42,887 bases of DNA from 2-02-FULL-62-17 sp046153355 (GCA_046153355.1 JBJXEY010000226.1:1-42887), one strand, 5' to 3'; numbered from the stretch's first letter, positions 15,762 to 24,371 are shown. Numbers and translations: made by a program. The notes: generated by a model from the letters alone, not told the origin.

Positions 15762-17042
15762 ATGGCACCCCTGCACCAGTTGAGCGCAAGCGAAATCGTC
15801 GCTTCAATTACCCGTGGCGCCACCTCGGCCGAAGCCGTGGCGCGCGCCTGTCTCGAGCGCATCGCCGAGCGTGAGCCGCGGGTTGAGGCCTGGCAATACC
15901 TTGACCCTGCGCAAGTTCTCGAGAACGCGCGCGCGCTGGATCGCAAAACATCGCGCGGACCGCTCGCTGGTGTTCCCGTGGGCATCAAGGACATCATCGA
16001 TACCGCGCAGATGCCCACCGAATATGGTTCCACGATCTTTCGCGGGCATCGACCGCGGCGCGATGCGGCGTGTGTGGGGTTGCTGCGCAAGGCCGGTGGC
16101 ATAGTGATGGGCAAAACGGTGACCACCGAATTCGCTAATTTTCACCCTGGTAAAACGCGCAACCCACTGGATCCGGCGCGCACGCCCGGCGGTTCCTCGA
16201 GCGGCTCCGCCGCGGCCGTGGCCGATGGCATGGTGCCTGTTGCGCTGGGCACCCAAACCACGGCGTCAGTGATTCGCCCGGCATCCTATTGTGGTGTGTT
16301 CGGTTATCGGCCGAGTTACGGCGATCTACGTTGCAACGGCGTCATGGAGGCCTCGGCATCCCTGGATACGCTGGGCATCTTTGCCAGGTCTTTGGATGAT
16401 ATTGCCCTATGCCGCGATGTATTGGCGGGCACGGTGCCGCGCGCCATTGAGAAAGATGCGCGGCCGCCGCGCATCGGCTTTTGCCGCAGTCATTTGTGGC
16501 CAAAGGTCGAGCACGGTTATCAGGCGCAATTGGAGGGGGCGGCGCAGCAACTTGCGCAAGCCGGCGCGCCGCTTCGCGATGTCTCGCTGCCGGCGGATTT
16601 CGACCATATCGCCGATGTGCATTTGGCGATTTCCAGCTACGAATTCGCACGCGGATTCACCTGGGAGATTGACAATCACTGGAATGAAATCAGCGAGACC
16701 TTGCGCAATGGCCGCCTCAAGGCCGGTCTGACATGCAGCGTTGAGCGCTATCGTGAAGCCTTGGGTGCCGCCGCGCGCCTGCGCAAGCTGATCGAACCCG
16801 CATTCGCCGACTGCGATGTGTTGCTTGCGGCGGCGGTAACGGGTGAAGCGCCTTTGGGCCTACAGACCACCGGCGATGCCTCGATGTGTTACATCTGGAC
16901 CACGCTGCATGTGCCGGCCTTGACGCTGCCGGTATTTAAAGGCCCCAATGGCATGCCCATCGGTTTGCAGGTGATCGCGGCTCCCGGCGCGGATCGCTAT
17001 CTATTTGCCGCGGCTGACTGGATTTATCGCCGCCTTTCTTGA
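15762..17042 (+). CDS. Amidase-signature-family amidohydrolase
   Basis: 426-residue amidase. The Ser-cisSer-Lys triad can be placed: K76 (VGIKDIID), S145 in TPGGSSSGSAA, and nucleophile S169 in TTASVIRPAS, with the usual 24-residue spacing between the two serines. The loop around S169 reads TTASV instead of the common DTGGSI, an unusual variant. Such enzymes hydrolyse carboxamides, carbamates or anilides in the cytoplasm. It has no strong ribosome-binding site of its own and starts one base after the stop of the short signal-peptide ORF. Neighbouring ring-cleavage genes make an aromatic amide a reasonable but unproven substrate. Confidence 0.9.
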   Translation: MAPLHQLSASEIVASITRGATSAEAVARACLERIAEREPRVEAWQYLDPAQVLENARALDRKTSRGPLAGVPVGIKDIIDTAQMPTEYGSTIFRGHRPRRDAACVGLLRKAGGIVMGKTVTTEFANFHPGKTRNPLDPARTPGGSSSGSAAAVADGMVPVALGTQTTASVIRPASYCGVFGYRPSYGDLRCNGVMEASASLDTLGIFARSLDDIALCRDVLAGTVPRAIEKDARPPRIGFCRSHLWPKVEHGYQAQLEGAAQQLAQAGAPLRDVSLPADFDHIADVHLAISSYEFARGFTWEIDNHWNEISETLRNGRLKAGLTCSVERYREALGAAARLRKLIEPAFADCDVLLAAAVTGEAPLGLQTTGDASMCYIWTTLHVPALTLPVFKGPNGMPIGLQVIAAPGADRYLFAAADWIYRRLS

Positions 17043-17090
17043 ATCGGTTGGTCTGGAAGGTTTGCGCGTCGCCGAAGGGCGTTGCTCCAC

Positions 17091-17978
17091 TCAGTGAAAC
17101 TTCACCACGGTGCAGCCAGTCAACCATTCGGCGACCGGCGCATAACCCATGACTTCACCGCGTGCATCGCCCGTCACACCCGCCAACAGTAGCCAATTGC
17201 GCAGTTCCTGCGCGCCGTTGCCGGCTTCTTTCTGCAGTCGATCTGAAGTCCAGGCATCGATGAATTCGGGTGCCCGGCCGCTGCATAGGAGGGCGAGAAA
17301 ATCGCGGTCGAACTTTTCGTTGATATAACCGCGCTCGCCGATGGTCATGGGGAAGTCCTTCTGCCGCTCGATGCGCGAGCCAGCGGGTTCGCGCATGAAA
17401 TCCTGGTAATTCTCGGGCCCGACCCAGTGCGACAAACCACCAGTGGCCACCACCACCACGCGGCCCGCCGGGCCGCCGCGGATCGCCGCGCCCAATTTTG
17501 TGCCGACGTCATAGCTGCGGCGCAGAGGCGGCAGAGGCGGCGCGTTGCAGTTCTGCGCAATCGGCACGATGGGCGGCCGGTTATCGGGCAGGGCCAGCAT
17601 CATTGGGGTGACGAACGAGTGATCGATCGCCATCGCTTCGGAATAGGCCAGATCGACCCCTTGCTCGATGCATCCGCTGAGCACGGCGCGTGCGTAATCC
17701 TGATGAATGGGTATCTCGCAGGGTGGCAATCCGGCATCGCCAATGCCGCGCGCGGATTTGCTCACGCCAATATTGAATTGCGGCACGCTCGATAGCGGAT
17801 AGACGCGCACGTGATCGGTGGCGATCAGCACGATGGCATCGGGATCGAGGGCGAGAATCTGTCTTCCCATGGCCGCGAAGGCGTCGTGCACCGCCGCCTT
17901 GTGCGCCGGGGGCGCCAGATGCGCCCGGGTGATCATCAGGCCGGGGTGTGAACAGGCATACGCGCCAACGATGTCCAT
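17091..17978 (-). CDS. Class III extradiol ring-cleavage dioxygenase, LigB/MhpB type
   Basis: 295-residue Fe(II) enzyme, homologous along its length to MhpB (2,3-dihydroxyphenylpropionate 1,2-dioxygenase). Metal and catalytic residues are visible: H11 (CSHPGLM), H56 (IATDHVRVYP), H119 (AIDHSFVTPM) and H183 (GGLSHWVG). H119 and H183 match the acid/base histidines of MhpB. It opens catechol-type rings next to the hydroxyls. It lies 10 bp downstream of the C-C hydrolase gene on the same strand, giving the classic dioxygenase-hydrolase pair of a meta-cleavage pathway. The exact catechol is unknown. Confidence 0.9.
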   Translation of the reverse strand: MDIVGAYACSHPGLMITRAHLAPPAHKAAVHDAFAAMGRQILALDPDAIVLIATDHVRVYPLSSVPQFNIGVSKSARGIGDAGLPPCEIPIHQDYARAVLSGCIEQGVDLAYSEAMAIDHSFVTPMMLALPDNRPPIVPIAQNCNAPPLPPLRRSYDVGTKLGAAIRGGPAGRVVVVATGGLSHWVGPENYQDFMREPAGSRIERQKDFPMTIGERGYINEKFDRDFLALLCSGRAPEFIDAWTSDRLQKEAGNGAQELRNWLLLAGVTGDARGEVMGYAPVAEWLTGCTVVKFH

Positions 17979-17988
17979 GGTTTGCGCC

Positions 17989-18828
17989 TCAGTGTTTGTG
18001 AAAGAAATTGATCATCAATTCGTTGAAATCGTCGCTGTGCTCGACCTGTGCCCAGTGGCCGCAGCGGCTAAATATGTGCATTTGCGCGTTTTGAAAGGTG
18101 CGTAGCATCAGCAGGCCTACATCCAGCGCGCCGGCGCGATCATCCATTCCCCAGACGATCAGCGCCGGTGACTTCACCTGCGGGAACTCCGGCGTCAGAT
18201 CCTGCCGTGGCGCGGGGGCCCCGGTATTGACGCGGATAAGGTCCGGATCGATGCTTGCCTCGTAACGTTCGCGCACCATTTCCTCCGTCACCGCCTTGGG
18301 GTCGAATACCAGGGTGCGCAGAATCTGCCGCATCTTGTCCACGCTCGGCCCGCCATCGGCGCGGTAATAATTGCCGATCAATTTCACGCCTTCGACCGGC
18401 ATGGGCGTGAATATGCTGTGTACCACCGGCGCGCTGCCGATCACGGCGAACGCCCGCACTCTGTCGGGGTAATCGATGGCGGTTTTGATCGCGGTTTGAC
18501 CGCCGAACGAATTGCCGAGAAAAAACGCCTTGTCTATGCCCAAGGCATCCAGAAAATCGCGCATCACGCGCGCGTGATAGGTCAGGCGAGCGCCTTCGAT
18601 ATCGATCTTGTCGGATTTGCCGAACTGCGGCAGATCCGCGAGCAACACGCGATGATGTTTGGACAAGGCTTCGATGTTGGTGACGAAATTGCTCCAACTG
18701 TTGGCACCCGGCCCGCCGCCGTGCAGACAGACGAGCGGTGGTCCGGCGCCGATCTCGTTGTAATGCACACGCACGCCGGGCAATTGAATGAAACGACTGC
18801 TTTCTTTTTCTGCGCTTGGGGATAACAT
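17989..18828 (-). CDS. Alpha/beta hydrolase of the meta-cleavage pathway (BphD/MhpC type)
   Basis: 279-residue C-C bond hydrolase acting on ring-fission products. The triad is S107 (GNSFGGQ), D230 (WGMDDR) and H258 (FSRCGHWAQVEH); the last segment is nearly the BphD consensus. The oxyanion region HGGGPGANSW is typical of this group. It would cleave the dienoate made by the extradiol enzyme encoded next into a 2-hydroxypentadienoate and an acid. Divergent from the Rieske dioxygenase genes across 132 bp, so both are likely controlled together. Confidence 0.93.
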   Translation of the reverse strand: MLSPSAEKESSRFIQLPGVRVHYNEIGAGPPLVCLHGGGPGANSWSNFVTNIEALSKHHRVLLADLPQFGKSDKIDIEGARLTYHARVMRDFLDALGIDKAFFLGNSFGGQTAIKTAIDYPDRVRAFAVIGSAPVVHSIFTPMPVEGVKLIGNYYRADGGPSVDKMRQILRTLVFDPKAVTEEMVRERYEASIDPDLIRVNTGAPAPRQDLTPEFPQVKSPALIVWGMDDRAGALDVGLLMLRTFQNAQMHIFSRCGHWAQVEHSDDFNELMINFFHKH

Positions 18829-18960
18829 TGTCGAAAGGCCTTTCTTGAACGGGAGTGGAAGCGAAATGCTACGATATCAAAGCATAGTTCGCGGTGGTTC
18901 ATCCAGTATAGATGACCGCGCCGCATGCCAGAAGCGCCTTGAACGCAGGAAGGAAAATTC
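18829..18960. promoter_or_regulatory. Divergent promoter region of the ring-cleavage cluster
   Basis: 132 bp shared by the leftward hydrolase/dioxygenase unit and the rightward Rieske pair. It contains a 12-bp perfect palindrome GAAAGGCCTTTC (18833-18844), part of which is probably the hydrolase ribosome-binding site, and a small ATGCT/AGCAT repeat. The right end has AGGAAGGA before GTG 18961. No regulator gene is adjacent. Confidence 0.4.
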
Positions 18961-20157
18961 GTGAAATCGGATAAGCAGCTGTATCGCGCGGGCCCGGTGG
19001 TGGACCGCGCTTTATATACCGACGCGGGGATATTCGAGACAGAGATACGACAAATCTTCGAGCGTTCCTGGGTCTATGTTGCCCATCAAAGCGAATTCAA
19101 GCAGCCGGGCGATTTTCGCGCCACCGAAATCGCCGGCCAGCCGGTGCTTGCGGTGATGGGCGCGGATCTCAAGGTGCGTATTTTCTACAATTCCTGCCGC
19201 CATCGCGGCGCATTGGTGGAACTTGAAGCCAAGGGCCATCGCAAGAGCTTTCAATGCCTGTACCACCATTGGGAATATGGCATCGGAGGCGAGTTGCAGA
19301 ATGTGCCTCGTCGCGAAGGCCAGGGTGCAGAATTCAAGCTCGACGATCATGGACTGGTGCCGGTGGCCAAAGTGGATTCGATTTACGGCCTGATTTTTGC
19401 CAGCCTCAATCCACAAGCGCCGACATTGGCCCAGTGGCTGGGCCAGGCGGCATCCTACCTCGAGCCCATCGCTACTTATTTCGGTACGCCGCTCGAGGTG
19501 TATGGCGATTACACCTATTCCTATAGCGGTAATTGGAAACTCATTTGCGAAAACACCGTGGATGATTACCACCCGCAATACCTGCATTCGGCCACCTACA
19601 GGGAAAGTGCCAAGCGCATCGGCGGCCTGGGCATCAGTGCCGCCTTCATGGGCGGGCAGAAAGCGGAGTCGGCCGAGGCCTCGCGCAGGCAGTGCGACCT
19701 GGGCATGCACGGCTTCATTACCTGGCGTGCGCAGGATGCGGTACTCACCGCGCAAAAAGAGCGCACCGAGCACCTGCACCTGAGTTTGTTTCCTTCGTTG
19801 TTATTGTTATACGACCCGATTCGCGATGTGGTGGGGCTGCGCGTGGTAATGCCCGAGGCAGTCGACAAGACACGGGTGCATACCATTTGCCTGGGCCCCG
19901 CCGACGCGACGAACGAGCGCCGCCGTGCGATCGCCGAAAGGTTCAACCACAACTGGGGCCCGACCGGTCGCGTCGGGCCGGACGATATTTCCTGTTTCGA
20001 AATCCTTCAACGAGGACTCAAAGCGAAGGCAGGTGGTGATGTCCTGATCACCCGGGGGCTGGACAAGGGGCCGCTGGATGGCGTTGCCGGCGACGAGCAA
20101 GCGGTTCGCGCGGTGTGGAACGGCTGGCGGCACTACATGATGGATGAGCCGGTTTAA
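18961..20157 (+). CDS. Aromatic-ring-hydroxylating dioxygenase, alpha (large) subunit
   Basis: 398-residue Rieske oxygenase. Rieske ligands are C79-R-H81 and C99-LY-H102. The residue after H102 is a second histidine (YHHW) where most enzymes have glycine (YHGW), a notable variant at the cluster edge. The mononuclear iron site is NTVDDYHPQYLH, with D201 as electron-relay aspartate and H204/H209 as ligands. Start is GTG 18961 with AGGAAGGA upstream. A beta subunit follows. Ferredoxin and reductase are absent from the window. Divergent from an extradiol dioxygenase/hydrolase pair, so its product likely feeds that meta-cleavage route. Confidence 0.93.
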   Translation: MKSDKQLYRAGPVVDRALYTDAGIFETEIRQIFERSWVYVAHQSEFKQPGDFRATEIAGQPVLAVMGADLKVRIFYNSCRHRGALVELEAKGHRKSFQCLYHHWEYGIGGELQNVPRREGQGAEFKLDDHGLVPVAKVDSIYGLIFASLNPQAPTLAQWLGQAASYLEPIATYFGTPLEVYGDYTYSYSGNWKLICENTVDDYHPQYLHSATYRESAKRIGGLGISAAFMGGQKAESAEASRRQCDLGMHGFITWRAQDAVLTAQKERTEHLHLSLFPSLLLLYDPIRDVVGLRVVMPEAVDKTRVHTICLGPADATNERRRAIAERFNHNWGPTGRVGPDDISCFEILQRGLKAKAGGDVLITRGLDKGPLDGVAGDEQAVRAVWNGWRHYMMDEPV

Positions 20158-20179
20158 TAGGTGTCGATTGGAAAATTTG

Positions 20180-20626
20180 ATGGATGGCATGACTGACTCC
20201 AAGACGCGTGCGCTGGCATTGCTCGATCGTTACGTCACGTTTCTCGATGAGCGGCAGTTCGATGCGTGGTTGGACCTGTTCACCGAGGATGCCTGGTACG
20301 CGATGCTCCTGCACAAGGATTTTGTGGCGGATAACAATATGCTTGCCATTGGCGAGGACAAGAAGCGGCTGGCGGGGCGTATCGAAGTCGGGCAAAACGT
20401 CGAGCGCGACCTCACCACGCATTTATTGAGCGCGGTGATCGCCAGTGAAAAAAACGGCGCGCTGGACGCGTTCGCGAATTTCGCGGTGATTCGGCGCAAT
20501 CAAATTTTGTGTTCGGGCCGCTACCATCTGCTGCTCGCGGGCGAGGGTGAGGCAACCAAGATTCGGCGCTGCGTCGCGGTGTTGCGCAACGATGTTATCC
20601 ACGGCACGATTTATTTGCCGGTATGA
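20180..20626 (+). CDS. Aromatic-ring-hydroxylating dioxygenase, beta (small) subunit
   Basis: 148 residues of the NTF2-like cone fold used by dioxygenase small subunits: LLDRYVTFLDERQFDAWLDLFTEDAWYAM at the start, then a beta-rich half ending HGTIYLPV. It has a structural role in the alpha3beta3 hexamer. ATG 20180 has a GGAAAA site; ATG 20189 is possible, and an upstream start at 20144 would overlap the alpha subunit. It is 22 bp after the alpha gene. An AT-rich stretch follows it (20640-20680). Confidence 0.88.
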   Translation: MDGMTDSKTRALALLDRYVTFLDERQFDAWLDLFTEDAWYAMLLHKDFVADNNMLAIGEDKKRLAGRIEVGQNVERDLTTHLLSAVIASEKNGALDAFANFAVIRRNQILCSGRYHLLLAGEGEATKIRRCVAVLRNDVIHGTIYLPV

Positions 20627-20755
20627 AGTCGGGCGCGGCAACGGATTTTGAAATAAATTGTATTAATTAAAAAAGCAACTACCTTAACCTTCGCGCCCAA
20701 ACCGGTTAATTCAATTTCTTGTTGTAATATTTCTGAAGCACCGCCGCGCTCGGGA

Positions 20756-21022
20756 TTATTCTGCCTTGATGTTCAGTCTGCGAACCGCGCGCCCGAGCCG
20801 GTCGTAATCACTCATCGCCAATTTCAAGATTTCCTCGCGCGACCCGGTGCGATTATTCACCAGCACACGTTGACCCAGACTGGTACTCATGGTCTCGGCA
20901 AACATGCGGCTCATGATGTCTGGGCCGCTGCCTACAGGCTGGCCGCAAATATTGGTGATCGGTTTGGCGGGATAACCCTGTGCCATGGCGCCTATCGCGC
21001 CGCAACCCATCAAGACCGCCAC
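20756..21022 (-). pseudogene. Internally deleted Bug/TctC-family gene remnant
   Basis: An open 88-codon frame encodes both ends of a Bug protein without its middle. The N-terminal part is a signal-like start, then GYPAKPITNICGQPVGSGPD and LGQRVLVNNRTG. At G-S-R it passes directly into the family C-terminus (SREEILKLAMSDYDRLGRA, ending LNIKAE). About 230 residues, including the ligand-binding lobes and the PDGY and PYKG motifs, are missing, and the frame is preserved. The GTG start has no clear ribosome-binding site. It cannot fold as a binding protein. Confidence 0.8.
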
Positions 21023-21080
21023 AACAGTTTGTTTTATTTCTAATTTCTACAACGCGCACCCAAATCAGGGTAAAACATTT

Positions 21081-21587
21081 TCACCCCAGCAGCCCGGGAT
21101 TGGCCTGCCACAGTACCCAATTTAGCGCACTGGCGAAGGTGACCCACAGCAGGTAGGGCACCATCAGTAGCCCGGCGGCTGCGTTGACACGCCAGAACGC
21201 GCCGATGGTGCAGGCAATAAGAATCCAGAGGAGCAACACCTCGGCGAATGCCGCACCACCCAAGTGCCAAGCAAAAAACAGCCAACTCCAAAGCGCATTG
21301 GCGGCGAGCTGAATCACGAACAAACGTAGCGCAACCGCCTTCGACTGCTGGTGGTGCGGTACACGCCACACCAGCCAGACGGCGATGGCCATGGTGAGAA
21401 ATAGCACCGACCAGACTGGGCCAAACACCCAACCCGGTGGAGCCCAAGCCGGGCGCGCCATCTCGGCATAAAACGCACCAGCGCTGGTGGAGGCAATGGC
21501 GCCGAGGGCACTGGTTGCGAAGCACAAAGCCAACCAGCCCGCGAAGCCCAGCGCTTGTTTCGCGGGTGACAGGATTATTTGGTTCAT
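21081..21587 (-). CDS. tspO: TspO/MBR-family membrane protein
   Basis: 168-residue five-helix membrane protein. The family signature is present: RPAWAPPGWVFGPVW (residues 45-59, the W-x-PP-x3-F-x3-W motif), AANALWSWLFF, and ALNWVLWQANP near the C-terminus. TspO proteins bind porphyrins and act in tetrapyrrole or stress physiology. ATG 21587 is preferred over the preceding TTG, with AAAGG upstream. It is divergent from a secreted hypothetical gene across a very AT-rich 129-bp gap. No link to the aromatic genes is evident. Confidence 0.94.
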   Translation of the reverse strand: MNQIILSPAKQALGFAGWLALCFATSALGAIASTSAGAFYAEMARPAWAPPGWVFGPVWSVLFLTMAIAVWLVWRVPHHQQSKAVALRLFVIQLAANALWSWLFFAWHLGGAAFAEVLLLWILIACTIGAFWRVNAAAGLLMVPYLLWVTFASALNWVLWQANPGLLG

Positions 21588-21716
21588 CAATTGCCTTTTA
21601 ATATAAAAATATTATGTAAAACAATCAGTTAAAAATTATATCTAATGTTAAATATCATCAAGCAATAATTTGAGCATAATGTCGCACAAGTACCCGCTAT
21701 CAAAACAAGGGTCCCA
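21588..21716. promoter_or_regulatory. AT-rich divergent promoter region
   Basis: This gap between tspO (minus) and the secreted hypothetical gene (plus) is far more AT-rich than its surroundings. It has several TATAAT-like hexamers and a small inverted repeat AATAT-aaaa-ATATT at 21600-21613. It probably holds both promoters. Exact elements cannot be fixed by eye. Confidence 0.4.
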
Positions 21717-22421
21717 ATGTTTCATTGTCTTCGCTTGATCATGTTGCTGCTTTTCGGCTCGACGCTCGTCCATGCCCAATCACCTTCCATATCGGGATAC
21801 ATGGCCTGCGCGCGCGCCATGGGCGTGGCCATCAACGAGCGCTTCGCCGTGGTGCCTAGCGAGCGTTCGGGCAGCAAAGGACTTTTTGTCTACACCGATC
21901 GCAGCGCGTTTTTCTTGCCCTTGGGGGTGCCTCGTACCGACAACGCGGAGGAGAAAGAATTTTTTCTCAAGACACACATTGCAAACGTCGGTGAAATCTT
22001 TTTCACCTTTCGCGAAAACAAAACAGCCAGTAAATCCAAGGTCCCATCGACCATCGGTTATCGGATGACGCCGCCGCCGCAAAAAGAGCTGGATAACTAC
22101 CGGACTACCGTTGCCAATGATTCAAGCGGCGATCCGGCCCGCGAAGCGATAAGCAATAGACTCCGAGAAAAAATCGTCACGGTGAAAGAATTCATCGACG
22201 AGAAAAATGCCTATAGCACGCCAAGCGAGGCGAAGGTTGCTTTCGAGAAGGATCGAAAAATTTACCTTGCCAAGCTTGAGACCTGTCGTCTCGACGCTGA
22301 CCGTGCTCTGAGTTACGTTGTCGCCGAAGAAATGCAGAAACTGGAGACCGGGTTTCCCGGCATCACCGTCTGGGAAAAACAAGTTGGCGGCAGGACGCAG
22401 AGCGCTCAAACCAGTCGCTAA
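21717..22421 (+). CDS. Secreted protein of unknown function
   Basis: 234 residues starting with a signal peptide (MFHCLRLIMLLLFGSTLVHAQ). I do not recognise a family. The mature part has a beta-rich first half (RFAVVPSERSGSKGLFVYTDRSAFFLPLG), then a charged, probably helical half (REAISNRLREKIVTVKEFIDEKN and further) with one cysteine pair possible (C31 in MACARAMG and the C in LETCRLDA). Start ATG 21717 lacks a strong ribosome-binding site. It ends just before a 27-bp tandem repeat. Divergent from tspO. Confidence 0.75.
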   Translation: MFHCLRLIMLLLFGSTLVHAQSPSISGYMACARAMGVAINERFAVVPSERSGSKGLFVYTDRSAFFLPLGVPRTDNAEEKEFFLKTHIANVGEIFFTFRENKTASKSKVPSTIGYRMTPPPQKELDNYRTTVANDSSGDPAREAISNRLREKIVTVKEFIDEKNAYSTPSEAKVAFEKDRKIYLAKLETCRLDADRALSYVVAEEMQKLETGFPGITVWEKQVGGRTQSAQTSR

Positions 22422-22423
22422 GC

Positions 22424-22504
22424 CGACCCGTCGGCGATTCCATACCACACCGACCCGTCGGCGATTTCATACCACACCGACCCCTCGGCGAGTTCTTACC
22501 GCCG
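22424..22504 (+). repeat. Three tandem copies of a 27-bp palindrome-containing repeat
   Basis: Units begin at 22424, 22451 and 22478. The first two units are nearly identical (CGACCCGTCGGCGATT followed by a CATACCAC block). Both contain the palindrome CCGAC-CC-GTCGG; the third has one change that breaks it (CCCCTCGG) and a diverged tail. The array begins right after the stop of the secreted protein gene and ends about 80 bp before the hydantoinase-like gene. It could be a regulator-binding array, a transcript hairpin series, or a simple expansion. Confidence 0.8.
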
Positions 22505-22584
22505 CAATCGATAACCGCTAAACTCGCCGCGATCAACATTGTTGCGGCGCGAATCGATAACGCCCGCCATCTCTCGAGGCTCCC

Positions 22585-24336
22585 ATGGACGCAAAAGTTA
22601 AAGACGCCAATCTCGACCCAGTGACTCTGGAAGTGATTCGTTCCGCGCTGCCTGCGATCTCCAATGAAATGGCGGTTGATCTGCAACGCACTTCCTACAA
22701 TATGATCATCTACGAGGTGCGTGATTTTTGTACTGCCCTGGTTGACCCCAGCGGAAGGTTAGTTAGTCAAAATGTCGGTGGCGTGTCGCACTTCATCGCC
22801 GACCTGGGTGTGTTGGTGGTCGATGGTATGAAGCGCTACGGCAGGGAGGGTTTCAAACCCGGCGATGTGATCATCACCAACCATCAGGCGGTAGCGGGGC
22901 AGCACCTCAACAATGTGGTGATTTACATGCCCTACTTTTTCCAGGGCGAATTGTTGATGTTCGCCATCGTGCGCGCGCATTGGATCGATGTAGGTGGTAC
23001 CAGCACCGGTTTTGGCGCGGGGCCGTCGGTGACCGACCCGTGGTTGGAGGGCCTGCAACTTGATCAATTTAAGATCTACAGCGAAGGCGAGCGCGACGAT
23101 ACTTTGTATCGCGTGATCCGCGACAACATCCGCCACCCTGATTCGTCTCTGGGTGACATGAATTCGCAAATGGCCGCGTGTCGCCTGGCGTTGCGGCGCA
23201 TGGACGAGTTATTTAACAAATACGGGCGCGACACCGCACTTGCCTGTATCGAGAAAATCTTCGATGAGACCGAACAGAAGTGTCGCAATGTGATCGCAGC
23301 GTTTCCCAATGGCGTGTATGAGGCTGAATCGTGGCTGGATGACGATGGCATCCAACGCGACGAGCGCGTGCGCTTTCACGCCAAAGTCACGATCGATTCT
23401 GGCAGCATGGAAATCGATCTCTCCGGCTGCGCGGGCGAACGCAAGGCCGGTATCAATTCGCGCACTTATGCGGCGGCGTACATTGCCTATAAAGCGCTCA
23501 CCGCCCCGCTGGATAACGCCAATGAAGGTTCGTTCAGGGCGTTGAAATGCATCATCCCCGAGGGCAATGTGATGATGGCGCGCCACCCAGCGCCCATGTC
23601 TTCCTGGAGCACGGTGCTGCCGATGGTGGTGGATACCATCTTGAAGGCGTTGGCCGATGCCATCCCCGAACGCGTCCCTGCAGCGCATTTCGGTTTGATG
23701 GGCAATATGGGATTGTTCTTCGGCATGAACCCCGCCAATAAACGGCGCTTCGTGGTGCGTTGCTCGGGCGGTGGCGGTTGGGGCGGCAGGCCCTTCGAGG
23801 ATGGTGAGTCGGCTTCATGCACAGTGTGTCAGGGCGACGTACGCAATTCATCGATAGAGGAGATGGAAATGAAAGCCCCCATCTTGCTCGATTCGCTCCA
23901 GATGCGGCGCGACTCCGGAGGACCCGGTCAATTCCGCGGTGGACTGGGTTCTACCCTCCATGTGAGAAATTTGATCGAAGGTCGTTGGAATCTCAATCGA
24001 CCCAAGCGGCAGAAATGTCCGCCGTGGGGGTTGCGTGGCGGCGCGGCCGGGGAAACCGGCGTCAAACTGATGAAAACTCCGTCTGACACCGAGTACATTG
24101 ATGTCAACCTTTCGCGCCATCTAGTGCCCGCCGATACCCAGGTGTCGATACACGCGGGCAGCGGCGGTGGCTGGGGCAATCCCTATGAGCGCGACCCCGA
24201 GCGGGTGCGTTGGGATGTGATCGAAGACATGGTGTCGATGGAGGCGGCGCGAACGCATTATGGCGTCGCACTGCGCGCCGATTATTCGGTGGATATGAAT
24301 GAAACGCGTCGCTTGCGCAGCGTCGATCGCCAATAA
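22585..24336 (+). CDS. Hydantoinase B/oxoprolinase-family protein (HyuB-like)
   Basis: 583-residue protein matching the HyuB/acetone-carboxylase-alpha-like family: start DPVTLEVIRSALPAISNEM, DFCTALVDPSGRL, GDVIITN, GGTSTGFGAGP, GGGGWGGRPFEDGE, and C-terminal GSGGGWGNPYERDPE. Family members use ATP with a HyuA partner to open cyclic amides (hydantoins, oxoproline) or carboxylate ketones. No hyuA gene is beside it: upstream is an unrelated secreted protein, downstream a LysR regulator 35 bp away. Either HyuA is elsewhere or the protein acts alone. Confidence 0.92.
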   Translation: MDAKVKDANLDPVTLEVIRSALPAISNEMAVDLQRTSYNMIIYEVRDFCTALVDPSGRLVSQNVGGVSHFIADLGVLVVDGMKRYGREGFKPGDVIITNHQAVAGQHLNNVVIYMPYFFQGELLMFAIVRAHWIDVGGTSTGFGAGPSVTDPWLEGLQLDQFKIYSEGERDDTLYRVIRDNIRHPDSSLGDMNSQMAACRLALRRMDELFNKYGRDTALACIEKIFDETEQKCRNVIAAFPNGVYEAESWLDDDGIQRDERVRFHAKVTIDSGSMEIDLSGCAGERKAGINSRTYAAAYIAYKALTAPLDNANEGSFRALKCIIPEGNVMMARHPAPMSSWSTVLPMVVDTILKALADAIPERVPAAHFGLMGNMGLFFGMNPANKRRFVVRCSGGGGWGGRPFEDGESASCTVCQGDVRNSSIEEMEMKAPILLDSLQMRRDSGGPGQFRGGLGSTLHVRNLIEGRWNLNRPKRQKCPPWGLRGGAAGETGVKLMKTPSDTEYIDVNLSRHLVPADTQVSIHAGSGGGWGNPYERDPERVRWDVIEDMVSMEAARTHYGVALRADYSVDMNETRRLRSVDRQ

Positions 24337-24371
24337 CCTCGACCCCGTACCATCAGTTCCCCCGTCTACCA

